A stretch of 64,000 nt of DNA from positions 1 through 64,000 of the forward strand of contig QCIK01000001.1 in assembly GCA_003216715.1 (NCBI GenBank). The letters run 5' to 3'. The notes under the pieces were generated by a model. That model made no database searches, was not told the DNA's origin, and saw nothing but the letters and a program-made list of their open reading frames with translations. The DNA is from Prochlorococcus sp. AG-402-L09 (GTDB taxonomy: Bacteria; Cyanobacteriota; Cyanobacteriia; PCC-6307; Cyanobiaceae). Below, in pieces: positions 1-11,466 of the stretch (its first letter is position 1; each line of letters begins with the position of its first letter). The position numbers and the translations under genes are program-made.

Positions 1-1
1 T

Positions 2-1009
2 AAAAGACAACTTCATAGGAAATTAGATGAAAGTCTTATTCTTGAGAGAGTGACAGTTCCATTAGGCGTATTAGGAGTGATATTTGAATCGAGACCAGAT
101 GCATTGATACAAATAGCATCTCTTGCTGTTCGTTCTGGTAATGGAGCTTTATTAAAAGGAGGAAGTGAAGCAAAAGCCACAAATCAAGCAATAATGGATT
201 CTCTTGATAAGGGGTTAAGTAAATCAAATGTTGGTTCAGGATCGTTGTCGTTGCTCACTACACGTCAAGAAAGTTTAGGCTTACTTCGCTTGGATCGGTT
301 TGTGAATTTGATAATACCTAGAGGTAGCAATGAGTTGGTTCAATTTATTCAAGAAAATACACGTATCCCTGTCTTAGGACACGCTGATGGAATTTGTCAT
401 CTATATGTAGATAATTCTGTAGATATATCCAAAGCTATAAGCATAGCTTTAGATAGTAAGATTCAATATCCTGCTGCTTGTAATGCAATTGAGACATTGT
501 TAATTCATGAAGATGTTGCGGAGATGTTTTTGGAAAAAGGCTTGTCAATTTTTTCTGGTGCAGGAGTTACTCTTAAGGGAGATGAAAAGAGTCAATCTTT
601 AGGGGTGAAAAACAGGGCTGATGAAGCAGACTGGTCTACAGAATATCTTGATTTAATTCTTTCAATAAAAATTGTTCGTAATGTAGACGAGGCTATTGAA
701 CATATTCGTAAATATAGCTCTCGTCATACAGAGGCGATAGTTACTGATGACAATGAAGTTGCTGAAAAATTTTTAAGCTCGGTTGATAGTGCAGGTGTTT
801 ACCATAATTGCTCTACTCGTTTTGCTGATGGTTTCCGATATGGGTTTGGAGCTGAAGTTGGGATAAGTACTCAGACTCTTCCCCCAAGGGGACCAGTTGG
901 ATTGGAAGGCTTAGTTACCTATCGATATTATCTCAGAGGTGATGGTGATGTCGTTAAGGATTTCGCCTCTGGAGATAGAAGTTTTTCTCATATTGATTTA
1001 CCATTATGA
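2..1009 (+). CDS. proA: Glutamate-5-semialdehyde (gamma-glutamyl phosphate) reductase, 5'-truncated by window edge
   Basis: Frame is open from base 2 ([34 protein letters not shown]...); ProA motifs [24 protein letters not shown] and C-terminal [28 protein letters not shown]. Confidence 0.95.
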   Translation, partial: KRQLHRKLDESLILERVTVPLGVLGVIFESRPDALIQIASLAVRSGNGALLKGGSEAKATNQAIMDSLDKGLSKSNVGSGSLSLLTTRQESLGLLRLDRFVNLIIPRGSNELVQFIQENTRIPVLGHADGICHLYVDNSVDISKAISIALDSKIQYPAACNAIETLLIHEDVAEMFLEKGLSIFSGAGVTLKGDEKSQSLGVKNRADEADWSTEYLDLILSIKIVRNVDEAIEHIRKYSSRHTEAIVTDDNEVAEKFLSSVDSAGVYHNCSTRFADGFRYGFGAEVGISTQTLPPRGPVGLEGLVTYRYYLRGDGDVVKDFASGDRSFSHIDLPL

Positions 1010-1395
1010 GTCAATTAAATAATTTAAGCGCAATTCATATAAAAAATATAAATCTATGGGCCCATGTAGGTGTTTTAGAAAGTGAGCGACTACATGGTCA
1101 AAGCTTTCTTCTTGACATCAGTTTTTGGTTGGATTTGGATGAGTCATCCAAGCTTGATCAATTAGATAAATCAATAGATTATAGCGAAGTAATTAAAGCG
1201 GTTAAAAAACTTTCATTTGAAATTAAATGCTTAACGATTGAATATTTTAGTGATCAAATTTTGAATCTTCTTGAGTCTCTATATGGTCCAGTTCCATTTC
1301 ATATTCTGTTGACAAAATGCTCGCCACCCATACATGGATTTACTGGAAGTGTTCTAATCGAAAAAAAAAGGAATTTCTTATCTCCTATTAATTAA
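1006..1395 (+). CDS. folB: Dihydroneopterin aldolase
   Basis: 129 aa; [24 protein letters not shown]...[11 protein letters not shown] pattern typical of FolB; ATGA overlap with proA stop. Confidence 0.85.
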   Translation: MSQLNNLSAIHIKNINLWAHVGVLESERLHGQSFLLDISFWLDLDESSKLDQLDKSIDYSEVIKAVKKLSFEIKCLTIEYFSDQILNLLESLYGPVPFHILLTKCSPPIHGFTGSVLIEKKRNFLSPIN

Positions 1396-1998
1396 TTGGA
1401 TACAAACAAAAGACCAATTTTTCTTGTTCATGGTTTATGGAACAATCCTAAATTATTTGACAAATTAATCAAAAAAATAAAAGAAGATGATTATGAATTG
1501 TATAGACCACATTTGCCCCACAAATATGGCAAAACATCCCTTAGGCGTTTAGCTCAGGATCTTGATTCTAAGATTGAGGAATTAGTGGGTCCTGAAATCG
1601 AAATTGATATTATTGGTTTTTCAATGGGTGGATTAATTAGTAGGTTTTGGTTGCAAAATTATGATGGTTTTTTAAGAACTAAACGTTTTTTTAGTATTGG
1701 TACGCCTCATTTTGGTACTTACACAGCTCAAATGATCCCTTCTTTTTTGATGCCAGGTATTGCAGAGATGAAAAGAGGAAGTAGTTTATTATCTCAATTA
1801 AATAATGACTTGACTTCCTTAGAAAAAGTTGAATGTACTTGCTTTTTTACAAAATGGGACTTGATGTCATTTCCAGGATGGCAAGCAAAACTTTCTATTG
1901 GTGATTCTTATCACTTACCTGTGTTGACACATAAAGAATTGATTACAAATTCTAGTTCTCTAGATATTTTAGTCAAAAAGATTTTTAATAATAGCTAA
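1396..1998 (+). CDS. Alpha/beta hydrolase / lipase-like protein (TTG start)
   Basis: FLVHGLWNNPKLFDKL and nucleophile elbow GFSMGGL; starts directly after the folB stop. Confidence 0.75.
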   Translation: MDTNKRPIFLVHGLWNNPKLFDKLIKKIKEDDYELYRPHLPHKYGKTSLRRLAQDLDSKIEELVGPEIEIDIIGFSMGGLISRFWLQNYDGFLRTKRFFSIGTPHFGTYTAQMIPSFLMPGIAEMKRGSSLLSQLNNDLTSLEKVECTCFFTKWDLMSFPGWQAKLSIGDSYHLPVLTHKELITNSSSLDILVKKIFNNS

Positions 1999-4106
1999 TT
2001 AAGACCACTATGTCTTATTAGAGCTTCAGTAGAGGGAAGCCTTCCTCTAAATTGTTTGAAAACCTTATTGGGTGAGCGACTACCACCAAGACTAAGAATT
2101 GAATCACGATATTTTTTACCAATCTTTCGCACTTCATCCTTATTGTTAAGGCCTGCCTCTTCAAATGCGGCAAAGGCATCAGAGCTGAGCACCTCAGCCC
2201 ATTTATAAGAGTAGTATCCAGCAGCATAGCCACCAGCAAAAATATGACTGAAGGCACAGAGAAATTGATCTTCTGGAATAGGATCCATCACTGTTGTGTT
2301 TTTTGCGATTTCTCTTCGTAACTCATCTGGGGAAATTCCTAAATCTTCATTCCATTGACTATGGAGTTTTAGATCAGTAAGAGCAAAATGTATTTGCCTT
2401 AATGTCGCAAGCCCAGAATTAAATGTTCTACTTAGTCTCAATTTATTGATTTCAGATTTTGGCAATGGCTCTTTCGTCTTCCAATGTATTGCTATTTCAG
2501 AAATTGTTTGATCCTCTAAGCACCAATTTTCCATAAATTGGCTAGCTAATTCAACAGCATCCCATTCAACGTTATTAATACCGGCTGCTTGAGGGTAATT
2601 TACAGTTGTCAGCATATGTTGTAGCCCATGACCAAATTCATGGAAGAGAGTTTCTACTTCTTCGAAACTCATCAGACTGGGTTTTTCCGCAATTGGAGGG
2701 GTTTGATTGCAGACTAAATAGGCCACTGGGAGAACAATATCAGCCTTTGTTTTTTGATGTCGGCACAGACATTCATCCATCCAGGCACCACCTCTTTTTG
2801 TCGCAGGACGACTAAAGGGATCTAGATAGAAAGATGCGATTTTTTGACCATCTAAATTTTTAACATTGAAGAAACGGACATCTTCATGCCATAAAGGAGC
2901 TGAATTACTTGCTTCTTCAATGTCAATTTCAAAAAGTCTTTTGCATAAGTTGAATAGACCATTAAGAACTTGATCTAAAGGAAACCATGGCCTGAGTTTC
3001 TCTTGGTCAAGATCGTATTTCTCCTTGCGTAGAACTTCAGCCCAAAAACTTACATCCCATGGAGATAGCTCAAAATCTTCGTTTTCTCCATTTCTTTTGG
3101 CACACTCACGAAGATGTATAAGTTCTTTTTCAGCATGAGGCATCGCAGCTAATCGTAATTCTTCGAGTAACATTTCAACAGAATTTTCACTATCCGCCAT
3201 CTTTGTGGCCAAACTAATTTCACACCAGTTTTTATATCCCAATAGTTTTGCCTGTTTGTTTCTGATATCTAAAATTTCTTCAATTATTTTTTTGTTACTA
3301 ATCTCTCCATCGCTAGCTCTGCTTACAAAGGCTCTATAAACTTTCTCTCTTAGACGTCTATCTTTTGCATAAGTTTGAAAAGGGATGTACCTAGGCATAT
3401 CTAATCCAACTCTCCATGGACCATTTGATGCTGATGGATCATTGCCTTCTTCATCTTTGTCACCAGACTCCTTTGCCGCAAGAGCCAATGTCTCAAGTGC
3501 TCTTTCAGGAAGCCCCTTGACTTCTGACTTGTTTTTTAATAAAAGACTCCAATTCTTAGTTGCATCTAATACATTATTACTAAAAGTAGTTGATAATTCG
3601 GCTAATCGCTCACTGCGAGAATTAAATAGTGCTTTTTCTTTAGCTTCTAGACCTATTCCTTTGTTTTTCATAGTTATTAGTTCTGTCTCAATTATTCTGA
3701 TTTGTGTTTCATCCTTTATATTTCCATGCTCTTTCAAATTTGAGAGCGCCTTAAAAATGACTTCGTTTTGAGCAAGCTGATTACTAAATCTGACGATTGT
3801 AGGTTGCTGACTTGAATGAACCTCACGTAGTTCAGTGGAATTGCATACAGCATTCAGATGACTGACAACTCCCCAGCTCCACCTGAGCTTTTCACCAATA
3901 TCATAAAGCTGAGGCATTACATCTCCCCAACTTAGAGAGCTTTTGGTTGGTAATTGTTTTTCGAGTTGTTCTTCTAGTTTATTTAATTCTTCATTTAGTT
4001 CTTTTATCAGTTTGGGTATATTTTCAGTAATCTCGTTAGGGGTGATTTTATCGTAATCAGGAAGACCTTTACCTTTTAATAGTGCTGTTGGCTCAATTGA
4101 AGTCAT
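1995..4106 (-). CDS. prlC: M3-family oligopeptidase A
   Basis: 703 aa; zinc motif HEFGHGLQHML and M3 C-terminus FSHIFAGGYAAGYYSYKWAEVLSSDAF. Confidence 0.93.
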   Translation of the reverse strand: MTSIEPTALLKGKGLPDYDKITPNEITENIPKLIKELNEELNKLEEQLEKQLPTKSSLSWGDVMPQLYDIGEKLRWSWGVVSHLNAVCNSTELREVHSSQQPTIVRFSNQLAQNEVIFKALSNLKEHGNIKDETQIRIIETELITMKNKGIGLEAKEKALFNSRSERLAELSTTFSNNVLDATKNWSLLLKNKSEVKGLPERALETLALAAKESGDKDEEGNDPSASNGPWRVGLDMPRYIPFQTYAKDRRLREKVYRAFVSRASDGEISNKKIIEEILDIRNKQAKLLGYKNWCEISLATKMADSENSVEMLLEELRLAAMPHAEKELIHLRECAKRNGENEDFELSPWDVSFWAEVLRKEKYDLDQEKLRPWFPLDQVLNGLFNLCKRLFEIDIEEASNSAPLWHEDVRFFNVKNLDGQKIASFYLDPFSRPATKRGGAWMDECLCRHQKTKADIVLPVAYLVCNQTPPIAEKPSLMSFEEVETLFHEFGHGLQHMLTTVNYPQAAGINNVEWDAVELASQFMENWCLEDQTISEIAIHWKTKEPLPKSEINKLRLSRTFNSGLATLRQIHFALTDLKLHSQWNEDLGISPDELRREIAKNTTVMDPIPEDQFLCAFSHIFAGGYAAGYYSYKWAEVLSSDAFAAFEEAGLNNKDEVRKIGKKYRDSILSLGGSRSPNKVFKQFRGRLPSTEALIRHSGLN

Positions 4107-4122
4107 TTTTTAGGATCAAAAA

Positions 4123-5697
4123 CTAACTGATTGGTACAAGGTTATTGGTAATTAACGATTGTGCGAGAGCATTTGTTGATACCTCATATAAATCAATAGC
4201 TATCCTTGGCCAAAAACCTATTACTAATGTAGGAACTAAGAGGCTTAAACCTATTGAAAGCTCTCTCGCATCCATTTCTTTGACTATCGATAAAGCAGGT
4301 ATCCTTGGGCCAAAGAATACTCTTCTACACATTGAAAGAAGGTAGATAGGAGTTAAGACCAGTCCAATAGCTGCTAAAAGGATTGTTATTGCTCTAAATA
4401 ACGAAGTGAAGCCTTCTTGACTAGTGATGCCAAGGAAAACTGTGATTTCACTTATAAACCCACTCATCCCTGGTAAGGCAAGTGATGCTAAAGAACTGGC
4501 TAAGAAGAATGCAAAAGTAATTGGCAAAGCCTTTGCAAGACCGCCCATATTAGGGATTGAAAGAGTATTGGTTCTTTCATAAAAACTTCCAGTAACAAAA
4601 AACATTGCGGCAGCAATCAGTCCATGGCTAATCATTTGGAGCATCGCTCCACTGATTCCAAGTGCATTAACGGCACCAATTCCAACAAGAACAAAACCCA
4701 TATGACTTACAGAACTGCAGGCTATGCGCCTTTTTACATTGTCTTGAGCAAAAGCATTTAGAGCGCCATAAATAATATTTACTATTCCAATGATGATTAA
4801 AGCTGGGGCGAGTATTAAATGAGTGTCCGGTAATATTTGGACGTTAAATCTTATGAGAGCGTAACCTCCCATTTTTAATAAAACACCAGCAAGTAACATT
4901 GAAACCGGTGCATTTGCCTCCCCATGAGCATCTGGTAGCCAGGTATGAAGTGGAAAGATAGGAAGCTTTACTCCGAAACCAATTAAAAATCCTAAATAAC
5001 AAAATATCCCAAAATTACCATTAAAAGATTTGGCTGCGATTTCACTTAAATTAAAAGTAAATTGATCTCCAGAAAGAGCTAAAGCAAGCCCACTAATTAA
5101 TATTAAAAGGGAAGCTAGAGCTGTATAAAGGATGAATTTTGTTGCTGCATATAGTTTTCTTTTGCCTCCCCAAATAGCAATCAATAAATATACAGGAACA
5201 AGTTCAAGCTCCCAAGCTAAAAAGAATAGTAAGAAATCTTGTGATAAGAAAACTAAAGCTTGGGCTGATGCTTGAATCAGCAATAAAGCAAAGTAAAGCC
5301 TTGTTTTTTGTTTTACTTTCCAACTTGCAGCTGCGGACAAAAAAGTTATTAGCCCGCTTAGAACTACTAGCGGTGCAGATATACCATCTACACCTAATGA
5401 CCATTCGAGTCCTATGGAAGGAAGCCACTGAAGTCTCTCAACCAACTGCAGACTTTCGCTACTTGGATCAAACAAATTTGCAAAAGCCAATACAATTATT
5501 AGGAAATCGGTTAATAAAATAACTAGAGCTATATTTCTTGGCAGATTAGAGTTTTTACTTTCTTGCGTTGGGAGGAAAGGCATTATCAATGCTCCAACTA
5601 TGGGTAGGAGCACAATGAGTGAAAGCCATGGAAATACTGTCTGAGAATCAATACTCATAGGCAGATTGGCATCCATAATTTGGGGCAAGTCAGCCAT
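4123..5697 (-). CDS. ndhD: NAD(P)H-quinone oxidoreductase subunit 4 (NdhD)
   Basis: 524-aa polytopic protein; [32 protein letters not shown] signature of NuoM/NdhD. Confidence 0.93.
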   Translation of the reverse strand: MADLPQIMDANLPMSIDSQTVFPWLSLIVLLPIVGALIMPFLPTQESKNSNLPRNIALVILLTDFLIIVLAFANLFDPSSESLQLVERLQWLPSIGLEWSLGVDGISAPLVVLSGLITFLSAAASWKVKQKTRLYFALLLIQASAQALVFLSQDFLLFFLAWELELVPVYLLIAIWGGKRKLYAATKFILYTALASLLILISGLALALSGDQFTFNLSEIAAKSFNGNFGIFCYLGFLIGFGVKLPIFPLHTWLPDAHGEANAPVSMLLAGVLLKMGGYALIRFNVQILPDTHLILAPALIIIGIVNIIYGALNAFAQDNVKRRIACSSVSHMGFVLVGIGAVNALGISGAMLQMISHGLIAAAMFFVTGSFYERTNTLSIPNMGGLAKALPITFAFFLASSLASLALPGMSGFISEITVFLGITSQEGFTSLFRAITILLAAIGLVLTPIYLLSMCRRVFFGPRIPALSIVKEMDARELSIGLSLLVPTLVIGFWPRIAIDLYEVSTNALAQSLITNNLVPIS

Positions 5698-5733
5698 AAA
5701 GCTATCAGTTTTTGTTCGTTTTCATGAGTAGAA

Positions 5734-6681
5734 CTACCCAAAGGTGTTTGAAATACATTCGCTTCCTCTGAGTTGGAGGCTCATTAAAGGAGCACGACTT
5801 GCTACACCAGCAGCTTCCCAGGCTTTGACCATTGCGACACTGACTTCTCGGCCTTTGGTCGCTTTGCACAATGCAAGAATGCTTGGTCCTGCTCCACTAA
5901 TTGCACATCCTAAAGCTCCGGCAGCCTTTGCTGCTTCTCTTACCTCTAACCCACCTTTGATCAATCCCCATCTGTATGGTTCATGAAGTTTGTCATGCAT
6001 ACCATCTGCAATTAGATCCTCATTTCCAGTCCTTAGTCCTTGAAGCAGAAGCGTAAGGGCACCTAAATTGATTACTGCATCATTTACTGGAATGTTTTCT
6101 GGCATGACACGTCTTGCTTCGCTGGTGCTAAGGCGAATAGATGGTATTGCAACTACTGCTTTTATTGATGGATCCCAATCACAGCGGACTACGCGCCATC
6201 TGTCGTTTGCAGTTTTAGCTGTTACGCAAAGACCTCCTATTAATGAAGGAACAACATTATCTGGATGACCTTCTATATCTATTGCTAGCTCCAATAATTT
6301 TTCCTTAGGCAAAGGATATCCAGCAAGTGCATTTGCTCCAACTAATCCTGCCACAATTGCTGTAGCACTGCTTCCAAGCCCTCTTGCAGGAGGCACGGCT
6401 AATTTCACTCTTGCTTCAAGAGCGACAGGCTCTACGCCTGCAGTTCTCCAAACTCTCTGCGCGGCTCGATAGAAAAGGTTTTCAGGACCGCCTCTTAAAT
6501 GATTGCCTTCAGTGCTTTCCATTATTAATTCAAACCTTTCAGCATTACCCTCAATTCTTTTAATAGTGAACTGATTGGAAAGATCCAGTGCTGCTCCAAG
6601 GCAATCAAACCCTGGACCAATATTGGCTGTAGTAGAAGGAACTTCTACTACGACAGTTTGTCCTATTTTTGGCGGCCCCAT
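5734..6681 (-). CDS. thrB: Homoserine kinase
   Basis: GHMP kinase; VEVPSTTANIGPGFDCLGAALDL, PPARGLGSSATAIVAG, GCAISGAGPSILAL. Confidence 0.95.
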   Translation of the reverse strand: MGPPKIGQTVVVEVPSTTANIGPGFDCLGAALDLSNQFTIKRIEGNAERFELIMESTEGNHLRGGPENLFYRAAQRVWRTAGVEPVALEARVKLAVPPARGLGSSATAIVAGLVGANALAGYPLPKEKLLELAIDIEGHPDNVVPSLIGGLCVTAKTANDRWRVVRCDWDPSIKAVVAIPSIRLSTSEARRVMPENIPVNDAVINLGALTLLLQGLRTGNEDLIADGMHDKLHEPYRWGLIKGGLEVREAAKAAGALGCAISGAGPSILALCKATKGREVSVAMVKAWEAAGVASRAPLMSLQLRGSECISNTFG

Positions 6682-6692
6682 GTTTTTATCCT

Positions 6693-7736
6693 TTAGCTAA
6701 GTCTCCCATTTGATTCGGCACTTAAGCGTGCTCTGCAAGCTGAACTGAATAATGTCGCTTCTGGATCTTTAAGAACAATCAATGGGATTTCCTTTAAATA
6801 AGATTGAAAGCGACCTTTATTACTAAATGCATTAAGGAAGTTAGAAGAGTTTATTCCATCGAGGTTTTTTGCTGCTGTTCCACCTGAAATCCATAAACCT
6901 GAAGAGCAAAGTTCTTGTAAAGCAAGGTCTCCAGCTACAGATCCATAAGCATTTAGCCATAATTGCAAAGCTTCATACATTAATTTGTCTCCGTTATTTG
7001 CTTTTTCCCAAACAAGTGCGGGTAAATCTGTGAAAGCTGATTTGTCACTATCCATTTTTTTTAAAGTTTCCTGAAGTGGGTGGTTTTCATTTAATGGATC
7101 ATCCAATTTCCATCTCGCAATCATTCCAAGGCCAGTCCCACTGACTATTCTTTCAATTGATACTCTTTGAATATTTAGCTTCTTTTTTAGCCATGTGACT
7201 AATTGCCATTCGTTTTCTGTTCTTGGGGAAAATTCCCGATGACCTCCTTCACTTGGAAATATAGAAATGCTTTTTGGGGTTATTAATCCTCGGGACATTC
7301 CTAAGCCAGTACCAGCTCCGATAATTGCAACTAATTCTTGGTTGGTTTTGGCCTTGGAATTTATTGTTCCTTGAATTACTTCATATTGGTTATTTTTGAA
7401 AAAAGGAATCCCATATATTAAAACTGAGAAATCATTTATTAATTCAATATTATTTATTTTTGAAATTAGAGATAACTTTTCTATTTCGATTTCCCATCCT
7501 AGATTTGTAATCTTAACGTTATTATTTTGTATTGGCCCTGCTACTCCAATACAACCATATTGAGGAAGAGATAAATGATTTGGTATTTGTTTGATAAAAT
7601 CTTCAAATATTGAGTCAAAAGATTTCCATTTTGACGAAACATAGTACTTTTCAAATAATTTTTTTGGATAGTTCTCGTTTGAATAAATAGCTAATATTGT
7701 TTTTGTCCCTCCAAGGTCTCCAGCAAGTAAATTCAT
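6693..7736 (-). CDS. glk: Glucokinase
   Basis: LLAGDLGGTKTILAIY ATP-binding motif, IGAGTGLGMSRG, SEGGHREFSPRTENEW. Confidence 0.9.
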   Translation of the reverse strand: MNLLAGDLGGTKTILAIYSNENYPKKLFEKYYVSSKWKSFDSIFEDFIKQIPNHLSLPQYGCIGVAGPIQNNNVKITNLGWEIEIEKLSLISKINNIELINDFSVLIYGIPFFKNNQYEVIQGTINSKAKTNQELVAIIGAGTGLGMSRGLITPKSISIFPSEGGHREFSPRTENEWQLVTWLKKKLNIQRVSIERIVSGTGLGMIARWKLDDPLNENHPLQETLKKMDSDKSAFTDLPALVWEKANNGDKLMYEALQLWLNAYGSVAGDLALQELCSSGLWISGGTAAKNLDGINSSNFLNAFSNKGRFQSYLKEIPLIVLKDPEATLFSSACRARLSAESNGRLS

Positions 7737-7759
7737 TAGTTATTAAAATCGTTTTTGAT

Positions 7760-9685
7760 TTAGGATTGATTAACTTGTATACCTTTTTTGCTGATTGATT
7801 CGTCAATTATTAATTTAAACTTGTCTATACTCATATTTCCAAGATCCTTACCTTCTCTTGTCCTTACTGAGATTTCATTATTCTCTTCTTCCTTATCTCC
7901 AATAATTATCAAGAAAGGTATTCTTTGCATAGTATGTTCTCGTATTTTAAAACCTACTTTTTCATTTCTGATATCAATTTCAGCTCTGAACCCAAAGTCA
8001 ACTAATTTATCTTTAGCACTAAAACATGCTTCATTATTTCTATCAGTTATGCCCATAATCATTATTTGAACAGGTGATAACCATGTAGGAAAATTTCCTG
8101 AATAATTCTCAATTAAAATCCCAATAAATCTTTCAAAAGAACCTAAAATAGCTCTGTGAAGCATTACAGGTGTTTGTTTCCTACCTGTAATATCTATATA
8201 ACTTGCATTGAGCCTTTGAGGCATGGAGAAATCTACTTGAATTGTTCCGCACTGCCATACTCTGTTGAGACAATCTTTTAAGGAGAATTCTATTTTTGGA
8301 CCATAGAAGGCACCTTCTCCAGGGAGTAGCGACCAATCTAATCCTTTTGAATCAAGTGCCTCAGATAAGGCTTTTTCTGATTTGTCCCAGATATCATCAC
8401 TCCCAACCCTTTTCTCTGGTCTAGTTGAGAGCTTAATAAGAATTGAATCAAAGCCAAAGGTTTTATAAACCTCAAATACCAAATCAATAAAATTTTGGAC
8501 TTCTTCTTGGATTTGTTCATCGGTACAAAATATGTGTGCATCATCTTGAACAAAATTTCTTACCCTCATTAAGCCATGCAGTGCACCAGAAGGCTCATTG
8601 CGATGACAAGAACCAAATTCAGAAAGTCTAATAGGAAGATCTCGATAGCTTTTTAAACCTTGATTGAATATTTGTATGTGGCATGGACAATTCATAGGTT
8701 TTATTGCATATTCCCTGTTCTCAGAAGTTGTAGTAAACATATCTTCTTTAAATTTATCCCAATGGCCTGATTTCTCCCAAAGACTTCTATCAACTACTTG
8801 AGGAGATTTAACTTCTTGATAATCATATTTTGTAATGGTTTCCCGAATAAAATCTTCTAAAATTCTATAAATAGTCCACCCTTTAGGGTGCCAAAAAACC
8901 ATACCGGGTGCTTCTTCTTGTGAGTGAAAAAGTGAATACTTTTTCCCTAACTTTCTATGATCTCTTTTCTCAGCTTCTTCAATTCTAGAGATATACTCTT
9001 TTAATTCTTTAGAGCTTTTCCAAGCTGTTCCATATATTCTTTGTAGCATTTCATTGTTAGAGTCTCCGCGCCAATAGGCCCCGGATACCTTCATTAGCTT
9101 AAATACTCTTAGATGCCTTGTATTAGGCACATGAGGACCTCTACACATATCAATATATTCTTGATGTTTGTATAACTTAATGATTTCATTTTCAGGGATA
9201 TCTTTAACTATTTCTAGCTTGAAACTTTCACCTCTATCAGTAAAAATTTCCGTTGCTTTCTCTGGACTAACTATTTCAACAACTACATTATAATCTCTAT
9301 TAACTAACTCTTTCATTCTTTTCTCGATTTTGAGAAGATCATCAGGAGTAAAGGTATCTTTATAAGAAATATCATAATAAAAACCATCTTCAATAACTGG
9401 CCCTATTGCCATTTTTGCTTCGGGGTATAATTGCTTTACAGCATGTCCAAGAAGATGAGCGAATGAATGTCTAATAATTTCTAGTCCTTCATTATCTTTA
9501 GATGTAATAATTTGTATATGAGAATTTTGAGTTATAGGAATACAAGTATCAATTAATTCTCCATTCACTCTCCCCGCTAGCGCAGCTTTTGCTAAACCAG
9601 GACCAATTTCTGATGCTATTTGGTCAATTGTGACAGCGGAATCATATTTTTTTTCAGTTCCATCGGGTAATGTAATTATTGGCAT
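7760..9685 (-). CDS. thrS: Threonyl-tRNA synthetase
   Basis: 641 aa; TGS domain, [45 protein letters not shown]. Confidence 0.97.
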   Translation of the reverse strand: MPIITLPDGTEKKYDSAVTIDQIASEIGPGLAKAALAGRVNGELIDTCIPITQNSHIQIITSKDNEGLEIIRHSFAHLLGHAVKQLYPEAKMAIGPVIEDGFYYDISYKDTFTPDDLLKIEKRMKELVNRDYNVVVEIVSPEKATEIFTDRGESFKLEIVKDIPENEIIKLYKHQEYIDMCRGPHVPNTRHLRVFKLMKVSGAYWRGDSNNEMLQRIYGTAWKSSKELKEYISRIEEAEKRDHRKLGKKYSLFHSQEEAPGMVFWHPKGWTIYRILEDFIRETITKYDYQEVKSPQVVDRSLWEKSGHWDKFKEDMFTTTSENREYAIKPMNCPCHIQIFNQGLKSYRDLPIRLSEFGSCHRNEPSGALHGLMRVRNFVQDDAHIFCTDEQIQEEVQNFIDLVFEVYKTFGFDSILIKLSTRPEKRVGSDDIWDKSEKALSEALDSKGLDWSLLPGEGAFYGPKIEFSLKDCLNRVWQCGTIQVDFSMPQRLNASYIDITGRKQTPVMLHRAILGSFERFIGILIENYSGNFPTWLSPVQIMIMGITDRNNEACFSAKDKLVDFGFRAEIDIRNEKVGFKIREHTMQRIPFLIIIGDKEEENNEISVRTREGKDLGNMSIDKFKLIIDESISKKGIQVNQS

Positions 9686-9691
9686 AATTTT

Positions 9692-10705
9692 CTACAAATT
9701 TGAATAAAATCCTAGAGCTTCTTTGAGTCTATTTAATGTTAACTTAGAAACCTCCTCAGCAGTAAGTTTGCCTTCATTTAGTATTCTTTTTAACTCTTCA
9801 GGATCATTCATTAGTTCTTTATATTTTTCTTGAATAGGTTTAAGAACGTTAATCATTGCCTCTGTAAATTCTGGTTTGAATTTACCCCAGCCCATTTCTG
9901 CGCAATACTCAGCTGCTTTTTCTCTGCCTAGGCCGGAAATTATAGAATAAATTGTTAAAAGATTATCAGCTTCAGGTCTTAAAGGATTTCCGAATTCTAA
10001 TCCTAATTCTGAGTCGGTTTTTGCACGTTTTATTTTTTTAGTAATTACATCTGGACTGTCTAATAAAGTAATCCTACTATTTTCATTTGGGTCGCTTTTA
10101 CTCATTTTCTTTGTTCCGTCTGTCAGGCTCATGACTTTGGAACACTCTTTCAAAATCAAGGGATTTGGAACTTTAAGTATTGGATTCTCTTTTGTTCCGA
10201 ATTTTGAGTTAACTCGTTGAGAAGCAATATCTCTCGCAAGCTCTAGATGCTGCTTTTGATCTTCTCCAACAGGAACCAAATCAGCGTCATAGAGAAGAAT
10301 ATCCGCTGCCATAAGGACTGGATAATCTAATAATCCAATAGATACATTGTCGCCTTGTTTAATTGACTTTTCCTTGAACTGAATCATTCTCTCCATCCAG
10401 TTTAAAGGAGTTAAGCAATTTAATATCCAGCAAAGCTCGCTATGGGCGCTTATCTGACTTTGAATGAATATTGAGCATTTATCAGGATTCATCCCACAAG
10501 CGATATACAAAGCCGCTGTAGATAAAGAATTTTGATGAAGAGATTTTGGGTCATGCGGAGTCGTTATCGCATGAAGGTCAACAACGCAGACAAATGTTTC
10601 ATAATTTTCTTGTAATTCAACCCAATTTCTTATTGCTCCAAGCCAATTACCAATATGAACATCTCCTGTGGGTTGAACACCAGATAAGACTCGCTTCTGA
10701 TTCAC
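9692..10705 (-). CDS. trpS: Tryptophanyl-tRNA synthetase
   Basis: RVLSGVQPTGDVHIGNWLGAIRNWV (HIGH-type) and KKMSKSDPNENSRI (KMSKS). Confidence 0.97.
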   Translation of the reverse strand: MNQKRVLSGVQPTGDVHIGNWLGAIRNWVELQENYETFVCVVDLHAITTPHDPKSLHQNSLSTAALYIACGMNPDKCSIFIQSQISAHSELCWILNCLTPLNWMERMIQFKEKSIKQGDNVSIGLLDYPVLMAADILLYDADLVPVGEDQKQHLELARDIASQRVNSKFGTKENPILKVPNPLILKECSKVMSLTDGTKKMSKSDPNENSRITLLDSPDVITKKIKRAKTDSELGLEFGNPLRPEADNLLTIYSIISGLGREKAAEYCAEMGWGKFKPEFTEAMINVLKPIQEKYKELMNDPEELKRILNEGKLTAEEVSKLTLNRLKEALGFYSNL

Positions 10706-11254
10706 TTATCCTTGCTCGCTTGTATTTGTGGAATCATCTTCATTTGAAATTGCTTCTGTTGCTTCATCATTATCTTTTTCTGCAGGATCTTGAGCAACAT
10801 TGTTTGCCTGATCAGTATCAGTTAACTCTTGTTCTTTAACTGGCTTTTCTGGTCTTGCAAAAGGGTTGGGCTTTGTGTTGGGTGAATTGTTATTTTCACC
10901 GTTATAGTTTCCCCTGTTACCTCTGCCTCTTCTTTGGTCATTGGCGGGCGCTTGAGACCTATATTCGTTGACTAGATTTTCAAGACTTCCATCTTCAAGC
11001 ATTTGCGCAAGAGTTCTTACTGCGAAACCAAGCACTGCGACAGTAGAACGAAGATTGAAGGCTTCTTGTAATGATCTGGCTGCTCGCATTTCATTATCAC
11101 TTAAGCGAATGCGAAAGCCTCCCTCTCTACTGTTAGGACCTCGGCCACCTCTGAAATTATTACGACCATTTTGTCTTTGGTTTTGGAAATCGCCGCCACC
11201 TGACTGATTATTGATGTAAGAGTCACCCATGAACATATTTGCCAATAGGGGCAA
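10706..11254 (-). CDS. Conserved hypothetical protein with disordered Arg/Gly/Asn-rich flanks (likely start at MGDSYINN, about 11230)
   Basis: Structured core (FRIRLSDNEMRAARSLQEAFNLRSTVAVLGFAVRTLAQML) flanked by RNNFRGGRGPNSREGG and QRRGRGNRGNYNGENNN low-complexity sequence. Confidence 0.75.
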   Translation of the reverse strand: MPLLANMFMGDSYINNQSGGGDFQNQRQNGRNNFRGGRGPNSREGGFRIRLSDNEMRAARSLQEAFNLRSTVAVLGFAVRTLAQMLEDGSLENLVNEYRSQAPANDQRRGRGNRGNYNGENNNSPNTKPNPFARPEKPVKEQELTDTDQANNVAQDPAEKDNDEATEAISNEDDSTNTSEQG

Positions 11255-11466
11255 GTGTGACGCATAGCCGGTACTTTTGCGACAAATTTAGATATCTTGA
11301 TTAGCACTTTCACATCTAATAAAATCGATAACAGTGGAATAACTCGATTTTCTTTAGGTATAAATTTCTCTTTTTAAAAACGTAAAACCTTCTTTCTTTG
11401 CGGTTATTAAGGGAAAGTTTGCTTTAAAATGAAAGTTAGCTAAGAAGAAACTGTAATTATTGAAAT

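Noticed and set aside
3385-3771. 128-aa plus-strand ORF within prlC
   Set aside because: Antisense to a confident M3 peptidase; Ser/Leu-rich shadow ORF.
10546-10839. 97-aa plus-strand ORF over the trpS/10706 gene boundary
   Set aside because: Leu/His-rich shadow frame spanning two minus-strand genes.
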